A stretch of DNA of 64,000 nt from CAZHCG01 sp046484285 (GCA_046484285.1 JAWOBP010000098.1:1-64000); one strand, 5' to 3'; shown: positions 25,487 through 34,739, counted from the stretch's first letter. Made by a program: numbers and translations. The notes: generated by a model not told the origin, from the letters alone.

Positions 25487-25646
25487 CTAGAGGTGAAAAA
25501 GGCCAAACAGGGGCTTCGGACTCTGGGCGCTGGGCCAGGTCGCCGAGAAGCACTGGACCGAGCTGGTCGAGCAGTAGCGGCTCTTTGGACCTGCGCCACG
25601 GCCGCTGGTTTTGCACCGACCGCGACGGACACCGCGAGCCCTTAGA
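25487..25646. other. Right flank of the IS, no assignable gene
   Basis: This gap lies between the IS and the next gene. One plus-strand frame reads KRPNRGFGLWALGQVAEKHW then TELVEQ and a stop at about 25578, directly after an in-frame stop near the IS end. It may be the tail of a gene broken by older rearrangement, but the match to any family is not recognised. Confidence 0.3.
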
Positions 25647-26276
25647 CTACTCCTGCTGTTCCTCGTCCTCTTCTTCTTGCAGGGGCGGGTCGTAGCCCAG
25701 GACCAGCATTTCTCCGGGCGAGATCACCCTGACGGCGCGTCCCAGCGGCGCCCAGTACTCGCTCCAGCACCTGTCCGGCGTCCAGAGGTCCGGGGGCCAG
25801 TCCTCGGGGTCGTCGTCGGGCAGGTCGAACTCCTCCCCCTCCAGGCACTCGCTGGTCTGAATGTCCTGCACGTCGGTGTCGTCGTTGTAGACCGTGTTGG
25901 TCAGCCGCTCGATCTGGATCACGTCATCGGACTCGAGCCTGACCCACAGCTCCTGCCAGCTCTCGCCGTAGTCGATCACGATCCGGTCCGAGCGGGTGAA
26001 CCAGCTCCACTCGCGCTGGCCGACCGAGATACTCTCGATCTCGCCGGGCGCGACGCCCTCGTCGCCCTCGAGACGGGCGAACCACTCACCGGCCATCAAG
26101 CCGATTCCGTCCTCGCCGACGGTGGTGCACTGCTCGTCGAGGCAGGGTAACCAGCCGCCGTAGTAAGGTCGCGGGTCGAGCCGGTCCGCGCCGGGCTCCT
26201 CGCAGCCGGCGGCCAGCGCCGGCGCGATCGCGGCGAGCAGCATGGCGGCGGACGGGATTGTCTTTCTTCTTCTCAT
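25647..26276 (-). CDS. Lipoprotein encoded next to the TonB-dependent receptor
   Basis: The 209-residue protein has a lipoprotein signal ending ALAAGC (Cys25). The mature part is acidic, with paired Cys in LPCLDEQC and a C-terminal half rich in Trp, Asp and Glu (DDDPEDWPPDLWTPDRCW). It ends in a Glu-rich tail. No family recognised. It starts 16 nt after the receptor stop on the same strand and is the last gene of the TonB operon, which suggests a role with that receptor, for example as a surface or periplasmic accessory. This is inference from position. Confidence 0.72.
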   Translation of the reverse strand: MRRRKTIPSAAMLLAAIAPALAAGCEEPGADRLDPRPYYGGWLPCLDEQCTTVGEDGIGLMAGEWFARLEGDEGVAPGEIESISVGQREWSWFTRSDRIVIDYGESWQELWVRLESDDVIQIERLTNTVYNDDTDVQDIQTSECLEGEEFDLPDDDPEDWPPDLWTPDRCWSEYWAPLGRAVRVISPGEMLVLGYDPPLQEEEDEEQQE

Positions 26277-26292
26277 CGCCGGCGACCCCTCG

Positions 26293-29200
26293 TCAGTATG
26301 ACCATTTCAGCGACAGCGAGAAGGAGCGTCCCTTGCGCCACTTCTCGGTCGTCATTCCGGCCTGCTCGAATTTGGCCGGCAAGTCGATGATGTTCTTGGC
26401 CTCGAGCTTGAGCTGGAAGCCGGCGCCGAGATCCTGGCTGGCCACGAAGTCGAGCTGGTGGAAAGGCTGCTCGTAGATGTCGGGTAGCCCGACCGCGCCC
26501 ACGGTGCGGATCCTCTCGCCGAACACGTTGTAGAGGATTGTCGCCTTGGTGCCGATCTCGATGTTGTCGTAGCCCAGCTGGGCGTTGAAGATGTACGGCG
26601 ACTGGCCCTGCAGCGGCCGCTTCTCGTTGGTCTGCGTGCCTTCCACGTCCTCGCCCAGCTCGATCCGGGAGTAGACCCAGGTCGCGTTGCCGCCGAAGTA
26701 GAGATCCTCGATCGACTCGTGGATGAAGCCGAAGCTCCCCAACACGTCGAGCTCGAGCCCGAAATTGCGCGCCGCCTCGGCGTTGGCGAAGGTCTCGTAG
26801 AACTGGGCGCCGGGCATGATGATCATCTCGATTGGATCTTCGAAGTGCTTGAAGAACCCGCCCAGCGAAATGCTCTTTCCGGGGGCGGGGTACCACTCCC
26901 AGCGCAGGTCGACGTTGGTGATCAGCGTCCGCTTCAGCTCGGTGTTGCCCACGATGTCGCGGCCGCCGATCACGTTGGTGAAGCGGGCCGGAGACATCTC
27001 GCGGAAGTCGGGCCGCGAGACAGTCTGGCTGACGCCGGCGCGGACCAGCATGTCGTCGATGAACTCCCAGGAGAGTGTCGCGGCCGGCAGGTAGTCGGTG
27101 GTCTCGATCTTGGAATCGAGCGGCTCGGCGTTCGGGTTGAACAGCTCGTAGGTGCGGGTGAACTGGTGCGACTTTTCGATCCGCAGCCCGCCCAGCAGGC
27201 GAAAGCCCAGGCCGAGCGGAAAATCGGTCATCGCGTAGGCCGCCCTGATCTGCTGCTCGGCGCTGTAGTTGTCGGTCTCACGCGTGATCTCGGTGAAGAG
27301 GTTGTTGACCTGGGTCCCGCTCCAGCGGCCGATCAGCTCGTCGCTGAACAGCTCCTCGGGCGGGAGGCTGGCCAGCGCCGGCGGGCTGGGGCGGTCCTTG
27401 TACTTGAAGCGCCGCGTGTCCGAGCCGCGGTCCTTGAACATCAGGAGGCCGCCCAGGCGCACCTCGGCGATCTCGTCGCTCCACTGCTCGAACGGCAGCG
27501 AGAGGTCGAGACCCAGGTCGTGCACCTCGTCGAGCATGTCGGAGAAGACCCGCGAGTTGCCGTCCGGGCGGTTGGAGGCTATCCAAAGGTCGGTGTCTCC
27601 CTCGCGGTAGTATGTGATCTCCTTGCGATCCGGCTCGTAGCGCGAGGCGCGCGAGTAGGTGTAGCGCCAGTCGACGCCCAGATCCATCAGCGGCGGGATG
27701 ATGTGCTCGCCGACCAGCTGCTGGGTCAGCAGCTGCCGCTCCACCCACTTGATTCGCGTCACGCGGATGTCGCTCTTGATGTCGCGGTTGTAGCCCCAGT
27801 AGAAGCGGGCCGCGTCCTCGGTGACACGGTTGAGCAGCGTGGTCGATCGGATCAGGTGGTCCTCGCCGATCTCGAGCCCGAGGGTCAGGATGCCCGAGGT
27901 CTTGATCACGTTGGTCGTCTCGTCCCACCGGTAGCTGTGGAACACCTCGGGCTCGTCGTCGGCTCCGCTGGCCAGGATGTCGAGCTTCTTGCGCTCACGC
28001 TCCCAGCCGTTGTCGTAGATCGCGCCGGCCAGAAAGCCGAGCTCTGCGCCGGGCAGGTCGAGCTTGTGGCCCACCGTCAGCTTGCCGCCGGCGTCGGGCG
28101 GGATCTCGTCGCGGTAGGTGCGCCAGTTGTTGCGCAGCGCCTCGCCGAACCTCTCCAGCTCGTCGGCGGTGTAGCCGTCGGTGAACATGTTGCCTTCGAG
28201 CAGCTCCTGTTGCCTGGAGGCTCTGCGCACCGAGGGCGGCAGGTCGCGCCAGCCGTTGTCCCAGCCGAGCCAGTCGGTGGGGCCGCCGACCGCCATCAGG
28301 CCGTCGGTCATCGTGGTGCCCACGGTCCAGCCGCCGCTGGCCTCCAGATCGAGGTTGAATTCGTCCGGGTAGTCGCGGGTGCGCAGCATCACCACGCCGC
28401 CGCCGAACTCGCCGGGCATGTCGGGGGAGAACGTCTTTTGAACCACGATGCTGTCCAGCACTCCGGTGGGGAACAGGTCGAGCGGCACCACCCGCCGCTC
28501 GGGCTCGGGGCTGGGCAGCATCGCGCCGTTGAGCAGGCTGGAAGAGTAGCGCTCGCCCAGGCCGCGCACGTAGACGTACTTGCCGCCGATGATCGTCACG
28601 CCCGTGACCCGCTTGAGCGCGCCGGCCGCGTCCGAGTCGCCGGACTTGGACATCTGCTCGGCGCCGATCACGTCGCTGACCGAGCCCGACTCCCGGCGTT
28701 CCTGCAGCAGGGCCGCGCTGCCGCCCTCGATCCGCGGCGCGGTGATCACCAGGTCCTCGAGCATCGCGCCGACCGGCACCGCCTCCAGTCGCAGCTCGGT
28801 CGGCTCGTCTTCGACGACCTCGATTCCGGACTTGCTGATCGTGCTGAAGCGGGGGTGCACGGCGGAGAGGTCGTGAGATCCGACCGGGACCTCGACCGAG
28901 AAGCGGCCGGACTCGTCGGTGGCCACGTCGCAGCCCACGCCGCGCACGAAGATCCGCACGTCGGGGATCGGCTCGCCGGTGTCGGAGTGGACCAGAGTCC
29001 CGACGATTCGAGACCTGGGCAGGCTCTCGTCGACCTCGACTCGGGGGCGGGGCGCGCTCGCGGCCTCCACGTCGGTCTCGGCCCGGCCGCCCGCGGGCGC
29101 GATGTCGACGAACGCCTCGCTCAGCTTGCCGCGCACGACCGGGATCGCGGCGGTTGTGCTGAGCGCGTATCCCTCGCCGCTCAGCTCGAAGGAGTAGCTT

Positions 29201-29490
29201 CCCGGCGCGATTTCGATCACGACCGCGCCGTCCGCGTCGGTCGGGCCCAGGTCGCGGCCGTCGAGCTCGACGCGGATTCCGGCCAGCGCCTCGGAGCTCT
29301 CGGCGTCGAAGACCAGCAGCCGCATGCGACCGCACCCGGCCTCGTCGTCGGCAGGGCGATCCTCGTCGGCGGGCGCCGGCCGGGGCGTCTCGTTCTCGAC
29401 CGGAGGCTCGGCGTCGCTCTGGCGGGCGAAGGCGGCGAGCGGCACGGCCAGCGCCAGGGCTTGCAGCGAGATCGCAGATCCCCGTCTCAT
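26293..29490 (-). CDS. TonB-dependent outer-membrane receptor with two N-terminal carboxypeptidase-regulatory-like domains
   Basis: The 1065-residue receptor has a signal peptide (to about 27) and two CarboxypepD_reg-like beta-sandwich domains (about 56-125 and 150-230). A plug domain follows with EQMSKSGDSDAAGALKRVTG and YVYVRGLGERYSSSLLNGAM near 290-330, then a long barrel ending in SLSLKWSY with a terminal aromatic. I chose MRRGSAIS at 29490 instead of the frame start at 29523. The plug motif VTIIGGKYVYVRGLGERYSS is typical of large receptors in Proteobacteria and Bacteroidota. The ligand is unknown. It lies downstream of a full TonB-ExbB-ExbD set in the same direction. Confidence 0.95.
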   Translation of the reverse strand: MRRGSAISLQALALAVPLAAFARQSDAEPPVENETPRPAPADEDRPADDEAGCGRMRLLVFDAESSEALAGIRVELDGRDLGPTDADGAVVIEIAPGSYSFELSGEGYALSTTAAIPVVRGKLSEAFVDIAPAGGRAETDVEAASAPRPRVEVDESLPRSRIVGTLVHSDTGEPIPDVRIFVRGVGCDVATDESGRFSVEVPVGSHDLSAVHPRFSTISKSGIEVVEDEPTELRLEAVPVGAMLEDLVITAPRIEGGSAALLQERRESGSVSDVIGAEQMSKSGDSDAAGALKRVTGVTIIGGKYVYVRGLGERYSSSLLNGAMLPSPEPERRVVPLDLFPTGVLDSIVVQKTFSPDMPGEFGGGVVMLRTRDYPDEFNLDLEASGGWTVGTTMTDGLMAVGGPTDWLGWDNGWRDLPPSVRRASRQQELLEGNMFTDGYTADELERFGEALRNNWRTYRDEIPPDAGGKLTVGHKLDLPGAELGFLAGAIYDNGWERERKKLDILASGADDEPEVFHSYRWDETTNVIKTSGILTLGLEIGEDHLIRSTTLLNRVTEDAARFYWGYNRDIKSDIRVTRIKWVERQLLTQQLVGEHIIPPLMDLGVDWRYTYSRASRYEPDRKEITYYREGDTDLWIASNRPDGNSRVFSDMLDEVHDLGLDLSLPFEQWSDEIAEVRLGGLLMFKDRGSDTRRFKYKDRPSPPALASLPPEELFSDELIGRWSGTQVNNLFTEITRETDNYSAEQQIRAAYAMTDFPLGLGFRLLGGLRIEKSHQFTRTYELFNPNAEPLDSKIETTDYLPAATLSWEFIDDMLVRAGVSQTVSRPDFREMSPARFTNVIGGRDIVGNTELKRTLITNVDLRWEWYPAPGKSISLGGFFKHFEDPIEMIIMPGAQFYETFANAEAARNFGLELDVLGSFGFIHESIEDLYFGGNATWVYSRIELGEDVEGTQTNEKRPLQGQSPYIFNAQLGYDNIEIGTKATILYNVFGERIRTVGAVGLPDIYEQPFHQLDFVASQDLGAGFQLKLEAKNIIDLPAKFEQAGMTTEKWRKGRSFSLSLKWSY

Positions 29491-29513
29491 CCGCGGTGCG
29501 CTCCTCCCGCCCC

Positions 29514-30710
29514 CTACAGGCACTCCCAGCCCATGGCGCGACAGCGCTCCATCGAGCGGCGCAGCTCCATGGCGTGTTTGAACAGCCGCGGATCCCTGAT
29601 CCGTTCGAGGTAACTCTCGGCCGCGTCGTGCTTTCCGATCTGGAACAGCGAGTAGGCCAGCGCGTAGACCACGGAGTCCTCGTCGAGCAGGCCGAGCCTC
29701 TCCAGCCGCGGCTCGAGAGCGGCCGCCTCCTCGAAGCGCTCCAGCTCGATCAGCAGCCCCAGCCGCTGGCGGATCTTGGCGCGCTGATCGACCACGTCGG
29801 CGTTCAGGTAGAGCGCCTGGACGGGCCGCCCGCCCTTCTTGAACAGTTCGGCCGCGTCGAGCAGCAGCTCGGGATGCTCGTGAGCCTCGCTGCGGAAGAG
29901 GCGGGCCGCGGTCAGGGGGCGCCCGGCCCGCAGGTAGGCGCGGGCCAGCTGCAGCGCGATCTCCTCGCTGGCCGGAAAGCGCAGGCGCGCGCCCTCCAGG
30001 ATCAGGATCGCCTGCTCGGCCTGGCCGCCGCGGATCAGAGCCTCGGAGATAGAGGCGTGGTCATCGGCGCTGGCCTCGGCGCGCTCCAGGTAGGTGCGGC
30101 CCTCTTCCATTGCCTGCTGGTAGAGCCCCATCTCGACCAGCAGCAGCACGCGGTAGCGAGCCAGCTGGGCGTCGTCGGGAAAGCGCTCCAGGCCGTGGCT
30201 GAGCGCGTAGAACGCCTGCTCGCGCCGCTCGAGCTTCCAGTGGCACTGGGCCCTGAGCCGGTAGCTGCCCGCGAGCGACTCGGCCGCGGCTCCGGCGGCG
30301 TCCAGCGCGGCCAGGGTCCCGGCGTAGTCGCCGTTGCCGAAGCGTGCCTGAGCCAGAAAGACGTGCACCATCGGATCCTGCTGGCCGGCCTCGAGCGAGG
30401 CCTCGAGGTGACTCTCGGCGTCGCCGAAGGCGGAGCGCTCGAGGCTGACCAGCCCGAACAGCATGTGGTAGCGGGCCAGGTCGAGCCCCTCGGCCTCGGT
30501 GTCGACCTCGGAGAGCACCGCGGCGGCGCGGTCGAAGTACCCGTCTGTGAGCATCATCGAGGCCAGCGCGATGTGGTCGACCTCGGCCGGGATCTCCTCC
30601 TCCGGGTCTTTCTCCTTCTTGCGCAGCCGCGCTCCGGCGTCCCCGGGAGCGAGCAGCGCCAGGGCCAGCAGGGCGGCGAGCAGGGCGTCGATGCGGCGTC
30701 GGATGCTCAT
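29514..30710 (-). CDS. Tetratricopeptide repeat protein of the TonB operon
   Basis: The 398-residue protein has a signal peptide (RIDALLAALLALALLAPGDAG) and at least eight TPR-like helical pairs from about residue 45 to 380 (for example DPMVHVFLAQARFGNGDYAG). It lies 4 nt downstream of tonB and 23 nt upstream of the receptor. A periplasmic TPR protein at this position is a known companion of TonB2-type clusters in marine gammaproteobacteria (TtpA-like), where it assists energy transfer to the receptor. That role is inferred here from gene order and architecture. Confidence 0.87.
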   Translation of the reverse strand: MSIRRRIDALLAALLALALLAPGDAGARLRKKEKDPEEEIPAEVDHIALASMMLTDGYFDRAAAVLSEVDTEAEGLDLARYHMLFGLVSLERSAFGDAESHLEASLEAGQQDPMVHVFLAQARFGNGDYAGTLAALDAAGAAAESLAGSYRLRAQCHWKLERREQAFYALSHGLERFPDDAQLARYRVLLLVEMGLYQQAMEEGRTYLERAEASADDHASISEALIRGGQAEQAILILEGARLRFPASEEIALQLARAYLRAGRPLTAARLFRSEAHEHPELLLDAAELFKKGGRPVQALYLNADVVDQRAKIRQRLGLLIELERFEEAAALEPRLERLGLLDEDSVVYALAYSLFQIGKHDAAESYLERIRDPRLFKHAMELRRSMERCRAMGWECL

Positions 30711-30714
30711 CGTC

Positions 30715-31377
30715 TCACTCGAGCTCGAACGGGACCTTCTGCGTGGCCCGGAAGCGGACCGGCTGCCCCTTGTACCTGGCCGGGGAGTAGCGGGTGGAGC
30801 CGACCGCCGCGATCGCGGTCTCCTCGAAGACCCCCGGCGGATCGGACTCGATCACCTTCAGCTTCTCCACCTCCCCGCGCTCGTTGATGACGAAGGAGAG
30901 CTTGACGTAGCCCTCGATGTTCTTCTGGCGCGCCCGCGGCGGGTAGCTGACCGAACCGCGCGAGACTACGCGCGGTTGCTCGTCCACGGTGTTGGCGTTC
31001 ATCACCATCTCGCGCACGGCTTCGTCGCCCAGCAGCTGGTCGGCGGCCTCCTCGAGGTTCAGCCCCTCCAGCTGCGGAATGCCGAAGCTGCTGCCCGAGA
31101 TGGCGGTCGAGAGGTTGGGCAGCGGCGCGCGCTTCGTGTCGCTCGCGCGGCGCCTGCGCCGGGGCGGCGGTTTCTTCTTCTTCTTGGGCGGCGGCTTGCG
31201 CTCGGGCGGCTGGACCACGATCTGCTCGCCGTCGTCATCCTCCTCTTCGGGCGCGGTCTCGTGGGCGTTCATCACGATCACGGTCCACAGCACCAGCCCG
31301 CAGCCGGCGAACATCGAGACGATCGCCATCGCGAGGCGGCGGAGGCGGGCGCCGGAGTCGAAGGGCGAGTCGCTCAT
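30715..31377 (-). CDS. tonB: TonB energy-transducing protein
   Basis: The 220-residue protein has a short cytoplasmic N-terminus, one membrane helix (about 13-35, LAMAIVSMFAGCGLVLWTVI), a Pro/Lys/Arg-rich periplasmic spacer (PPERKPPPKKKKKPPPRRRR) and a C-terminal TonB domain with SYPPRARQKNIEGYVKLSFV and FEETAIAAVGSTRYSPARYK. The spacer is short, as in TonB2-type proteins. The start at 31377 overlaps the exbD stop by 4 nt; the frame is open for 18 more codons upstream. It should couple the inner-membrane ExbBD motor to the receptor encoded two genes downstream. Confidence 0.93.
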   Translation of the reverse strand: MSDSPFDSGARLRRLAMAIVSMFAGCGLVLWTVIVMNAHETAPEEEDDDGEQIVVQPPERKPPPKKKKKPPPRRRRRASDTKRAPLPNLSTAISGSSFGIPQLEGLNLEEAADQLLGDEAVREMVMNANTVDEQPRVVSRGSVSYPPRARQKNIEGYVKLSFVINERGEVEKLKVIESDPPGVFEETAIAAVGSTRYSPARYKGQPVRFRATQKVPFELE

Positions 31378-31778
31378 CCGGCCTCCTTCTCCGTGGCGAC
31401 CCCCACGTCGGTGGCGCCGCCCAGCCGGCACTGGTCGACGACGTTGACCAGCTGCTCGGCGGGCACGAGCCTATCGGTGATCACCAGGATCTGTCCCGAG
31501 GAGCCCCCCTTGATCAGGTCGCGGACGCGGCTTTGCAGCATCCACGGCTTGACCGGTTGGCCGTCGAGGTAGAGCGCGCCCGTGCGCTCGACGTGAATCC
31601 GGATCGACTTGGTCGAGGCCCGCTCGGCGCTGGCCGCGCCGGGGCGTTCGATCTCGAGCTTCATGTCCTTGACGAAGGTGGTCGAGACCATGAAGAAGAT
31701 CAGCAAGATGAAGACCATGTCGATCAGCGGGGAGATGTCGATTCCGGTCTGGGTCGTTCGCTTGCGCAGGTACCTCAT
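31374..31778 (-). CDS. exbD: ExbD proton-channel subunit
   Basis: The 134-residue protein has one membrane helix with the essential Asp20 in SPLIDMVFILLIFFMVSTTF, equivalent to Asp25 of E. coli ExbD. The periplasmic domain continues with IRIHVERTGALYLDGQPV and ILVITDRLVPAEQLVNVVDQ, typical of the family. It overlaps exbB by 4 nt at its start and tonB by 4 nt at its end. Confidence 0.95.
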   Translation of the reverse strand: MRYLRKRTTQTGIDISPLIDMVFILLIFFMVSTTFVKDMKLEIERPGAASAERASTKSIRIHVERTGALYLDGQPVKPWMLQSRVRDLIKGGSSGQILVITDRLVPAEQLVNVVDQCRLGGATDVGVATEKEAG

Positions 31779-32377
31779 GCTTCGCCTCCCTCGTACGTTG
31801 CGCAGACGATGTCCTTGATCTTGGAGATCTCGTTTTCGAAGGCGTGCTGGCGGTGATCGAGCACGCGTCCGACCAGCAGGCCGGGGATCGCCACGGCCAG
31901 CCCCATCTGGGTGGTGAACAGCGCCTGGGAGATGCCGCCGGCGATTCCGCCCGACTGGCTGAAGAGGGACATGTCGCCCAGCGAGTCGAACGTTTCGATC
32001 ATGCCGATCACGGTTCCGAGCAGGCCCAGCAACGGAGCGGCGGCGACGAAGGCGCGAATCGAGGTGGAGAAGCGTTGCAGCTCCACGTCGTGGACCGACA
32101 GCGCGGCGTCCAGGGTGCGGCGCAGGTTGTCACTTTCCCGGGCGGCGATCTCGACGGCGCGTTTGGCCGCGTGGTCCACGATTCCCGCGGGACGGCGGTC
32201 GTAGCCGGCAGAGTAGCGCTCGACCAGGATCCGCACGGAGCGGCGGTTGCCGCGGCGCAGGGTCAGAAAACGAAAGCCGATCGCGAACCAGATCACGGCC
32301 GCCGAGACGAGCAGAGGGATCATCACCCATCCGCCGCTGGCCATGTAGCCGCCGAACCGGTCGAGAAAGTCGTTCAT
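31775..32377 (-). CDS. exbB: ExbB proton-channel subunit
   Basis: The 200-residue protein has three predicted membrane segments and the MotA/TolQ/ExbB signature region APLLGLLGTVIGMIETFDSL near 112-131, followed by ISQALFTTQMGLAVAIPGLL. It forms the pentameric ring around ExbD. It is shorter than the upstream TtpC-like paralogue, which has an added N-terminal domain. It overlaps both neighbours by 4 nt. Confidence 0.95.
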   Translation of the reverse strand: MNDFLDRFGGYMASGGWVMIPLLVSAAVIWFAIGFRFLTLRRGNRRSVRILVERYSAGYDRRPAGIVDHAAKRAVEIAARESDNLRRTLDAALSVHDVELQRFSTSIRAFVAAAPLLGLLGTVIGMIETFDSLGDMSLFSQSGGIAGGISQALFTTQMGLAVAIPGLLVGRVLDHRQHAFENEISKIKDIVCATYEGGEA

Positions 32378-33834
32378 GCGGATGCACCGTCCAGCAACGC
32401 TCCGCCGCCCTTCGACGTCGCGGACTGGTCTTCGGTCGAGCGTTTCTCGCGCTGCTTCGAGCCCGCCGAGTCGGGCTTGCCGCCCGTCTGGCGCTCGCGA
32501 GCCTTGAAGGCGTCGGCGCGGTTCATCACTTGCAGCGCAACGCGCTCCATCGACTCGAGAATCGCGCTGGCGCGTCCCGAGAGCAGGGTGCCGAGCAGGA
32601 GCGCCGGGATCGCCACCATCAAACCGAGCTTGGTGGTCACCAGCGCTTCGGAGATGCCGCCGGAGAGCAGCTTGGGATCGCCGGTGCCGAACTCGGTGAT
32701 CACGTCGAAGGTGGCGATCATTCCGGTCACCGTGCCCAGCAGACCGAGCAGAGGAGCCACCGCGGCGATCACCAGGATCGTCGTGCCGAACCGTTCGACG
32801 GTCGGCGACTCGTGCAGGATCGCCTCGGAGACCAGGTCCTCGAGGTGCTGGCGGTCGCGATCGATGTTTCGAATCGTGGCGCGGATCACGCGTGCGCCGG
32901 CGCCTTTGCCGGGCCTGAGCACGTCGAGCGCCTCGCGGTTGAGCCCCTGGTCGACGAGCGGACCGATCTTGCGGATGATCGCGTCGGTGCGCGAGCTGGC
33001 GCGCAGCAGGATGAACAGCCGCGCCAGGATCATCAACAGGGCCAGACCTCCCAGCGCGACGATCACCCAGGCGATCGGTCCGCCGGTCTGGATCTCTTCG
33101 ACGAAGGACTTCTCTTTCTTCTCCTCGATACCCTTGCTCAAGGACTCGTAGAGAAAGATCGCGAGCTGCTGCGGGCGCTCGCCGGAGAAGAGGTCCTTTG
33201 CCGTGGCGAAGGCGTCCTCGTGCCAGAGCTTGAGCCGTCCGGCGCCGGCAGGAGCCAGCGCGCCGCCGGCCGAGTCGGAGAGACCGAACGAGGCGACGTT
33301 GCCCACGCGCAGGATTTCGCCCTCGGTCTGGGTTCCGTCCGCCAGGAAGAAGCTGCCCTGTTCGCGTCTGATCGAGCCGCTGCGCTCGATCACCTCGGCG
33401 CCGCGAGTGAACATCCTCTCTACCAGCTCGATCTGCTCTTCGGGCTCCTCGCCGGGCGCGGGCAGCTCGTAGCCGTGCTTGCGCAGCGTGTCGCCGGCGC
33501 GGTTGATCGTCTCCAGCAACAGATCGGCGCGTTCCTCGGCACCGACGGTCCGGCGTTCGACCTCGGCCAGATCCCGGTCGATCCGATCGGCCTGGTTGCG
33601 CAGCGCGAGCAGCTTGCGCTGCATGGAGTCTATCTCGGAGCGGGCGGCGGAGACGCGGCGCTCGGTCTCGCGCTCGATCTCGCCGAGCCGGGCCGAGAGC
33701 GCCTCCTTTTCGGCCTTGAGGAAGGCGTACTCCTTCTTGTAGGCCCTGCTCAGCTCCTGGCGGGCGTCGGCGGCGACGTCCAGCGTCGCAGAGCCGATCA
33801 GCAGAAAGGCGAGGGCGGACAGTGCGGTCTTCAT
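32374..33834 (-). CDS. TtpC-like MotA/TolQ/ExbB protein with periplasmic coiled-coil extension
   Basis: The 486-residue protein has a signal peptide, a long periplasmic coiled coil (about 25-130, Glu/Arg-rich), and a middle region before one membrane helix near 255-275. The C-terminal ExbB-like domain contains APLLGLLGTVTGMIATFDVI and ISEALVTTKLGLMVAIPALL. This matches the architecture of Vibrio TtpC, which is required for TonB2 function and contacts the TonB2 complex. It lies between DUF3450 and exbB, as in TonB2-type operons. Its last residues are Ser/Lys-rich and cytoplasmic. Confidence 0.92.
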   Translation of the reverse strand: MKTALSALAFLLIGSATLDVAADARQELSRAYKKEYAFLKAEKEALSARLGEIERETERRVSAARSEIDSMQRKLLALRNQADRIDRDLAEVERRTVGAEERADLLLETINRAGDTLRKHGYELPAPGEEPEEQIELVERMFTRGAEVIERSGSIRREQGSFFLADGTQTEGEILRVGNVASFGLSDSAGGALAPAGAGRLKLWHEDAFATAKDLFSGERPQQLAIFLYESLSKGIEEKKEKSFVEEIQTGGPIAWVIVALGGLALLMILARLFILLRASSRTDAIIRKIGPLVDQGLNREALDVLRPGKGAGARVIRATIRNIDRDRQHLEDLVSEAILHESPTVERFGTTILVIAAVAPLLGLLGTVTGMIATFDVITEFGTGDPKLLSGGISEALVTTKLGLMVAIPALLLGTLLSGRASAILESMERVALQVMNRADAFKARERQTGGKPDSAGSKQREKRSTEDQSATSKGGGALLDGASA

Positions 33835-34652
33835 TGCTCGCCTCCTGGCGGAAGTGCGTTGGGCAACAGGAAGAAACCGGCGCGGATCTGCTTCTTGAAC
33901 GAGTCGAACAGGTTGGCGATCTGCTTCTTGCCGTCCTCGGAAGAAACGATCTCGTAGCGCCAGCCGCCGTCGTCCTCGCGGACCGTGTGGCCGAAGCGCC
34001 CGTCGCGCGTCTCGAAGTAGAGCATCACCATCCCCACCCGCGCGACCTCGGCGAGCATCTCGTCGCCGCCGACGCGGATCACCTGCTTGTAGATCCCGTT
34101 CTCGCGGGAGAGCCGCAGCTCGTCCTCGACGCGATCCCAGAGGCGGGCCACGCCCTCGGTCGACTTGATCAGTCCCTCGTCGATCCGGCGTTTCAGCTCG
34201 TCGAGATCCTTGGCCCGTTGCTCCAGCTGGAAGGGCAGGCCGGCCATCACGGTGCTCTTGATCCTGGCGATCATCTTCAGCACCACCGGCTCGAACAGCT
34301 CGTCGCGGCGCTGGTCGCGCTCCACTTCCTCGATCCGGCGGGCCTTGGCGCCGCGCAGCTGCTCGAGGTTCATTTCGGCGCGCTGAATCTCCATCTCGAG
34401 GTCGGCTTTCTGAGCGGCGTAGGAGCGCAGCTGCCCGCGCTGGTTTTCTTTTTGGGCCTCGATCTCGGCGGCGAGATCCTCCACGTCGGTGCGCAACTCG
34501 GCGATCTGCTCGGCCATTTCGACCGTGGACTGACCTCGGGCGGTCAAAGAGAGGAGTAGAGCCGCGATGCAGGGAACTGCGACCAGCGAGAGGGGATGGA
34601 TCGCCGCGGAGGGGCGACGGGCTTTGTGTCGTGATTTTCCAGATGTTTTCAT
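33831..34652 (-). CDS. DUF3450 periplasmic coiled-coil protein
   Basis: The 273-residue protein has a signal peptide (LVAVPCIAALLLSLTARG) and a long coiled coil from about 45 to 120. The DUF3450 core follows, with MIARIKSTVMAGLPFQLEQR, DRVEDELRLSRENGIYKQVI and MVMLYFETRDGRFGH. This family is nearly always encoded beside TtpC-like genes and is thought to act in the same envelope complex. It opens the tightly coupled gene run DUF3450-ttpC-exbB-exbD-tonB-TPR-receptor-lipoprotein. Confidence 0.92.
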   Translation of the reverse strand: MKTSGKSRHKARRPSAAIHPLSLVAVPCIAALLLSLTARGQSTVEMAEQIAELRTDVEDLAAEIEAQKENQRGQLRSYAAQKADLEMEIQRAEMNLEQLRGAKARRIEEVERDQRRDELFEPVVLKMIARIKSTVMAGLPFQLEQRAKDLDELKRRIDEGLIKSTEGVARLWDRVEDELRLSRENGIYKQVIRVGGDEMLAEVARVGMVMLYFETRDGRFGHTVREDDGGWRYEIVSSEDGKKQIANLFDSFKKQIRAGFFLLPNALPPGGEQ

Positions 34653-34669
34653 GGCGACGTCACCAATTA

Positions 34670-34719
34670 CTCCCGGACAGTCCGGGAGCCGACACCGAGC
34701 TTTCGATGCCGGCTCCCGG
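34670..34719 (-). terminator. Two overlapping, mutually exclusive hairpins between lipoprotein gene and TonB operon
   Basis: 34682-34691 (CCGGGAGCCG) pairs with 34710-34719 (CGGCTCCCGG), a 10-bp stem. 34670-34678 (CTCCCGGAC) pairs with 34680-34688 (GTCCGGGAG), a tight hairpin. They share 34682-34688, so only one can form at a time. In the direction of transcription (leftward) the first lies 20 nt after the lipoprotein stop. No T-run follows. It could end the lipoprotein transcript or adjust read-through into the TonB operon. Confidence 0.5.
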
Positions 34720-34739
34720 GTTTCGCGACCAATTTTGAG

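Noticed and set aside
26719..29613. Long plus-strand frame opposite the TonB-dependent receptor
   Set aside because: High GC codon bias keeps the antisense frame open; the minus strand has clear receptor homology.
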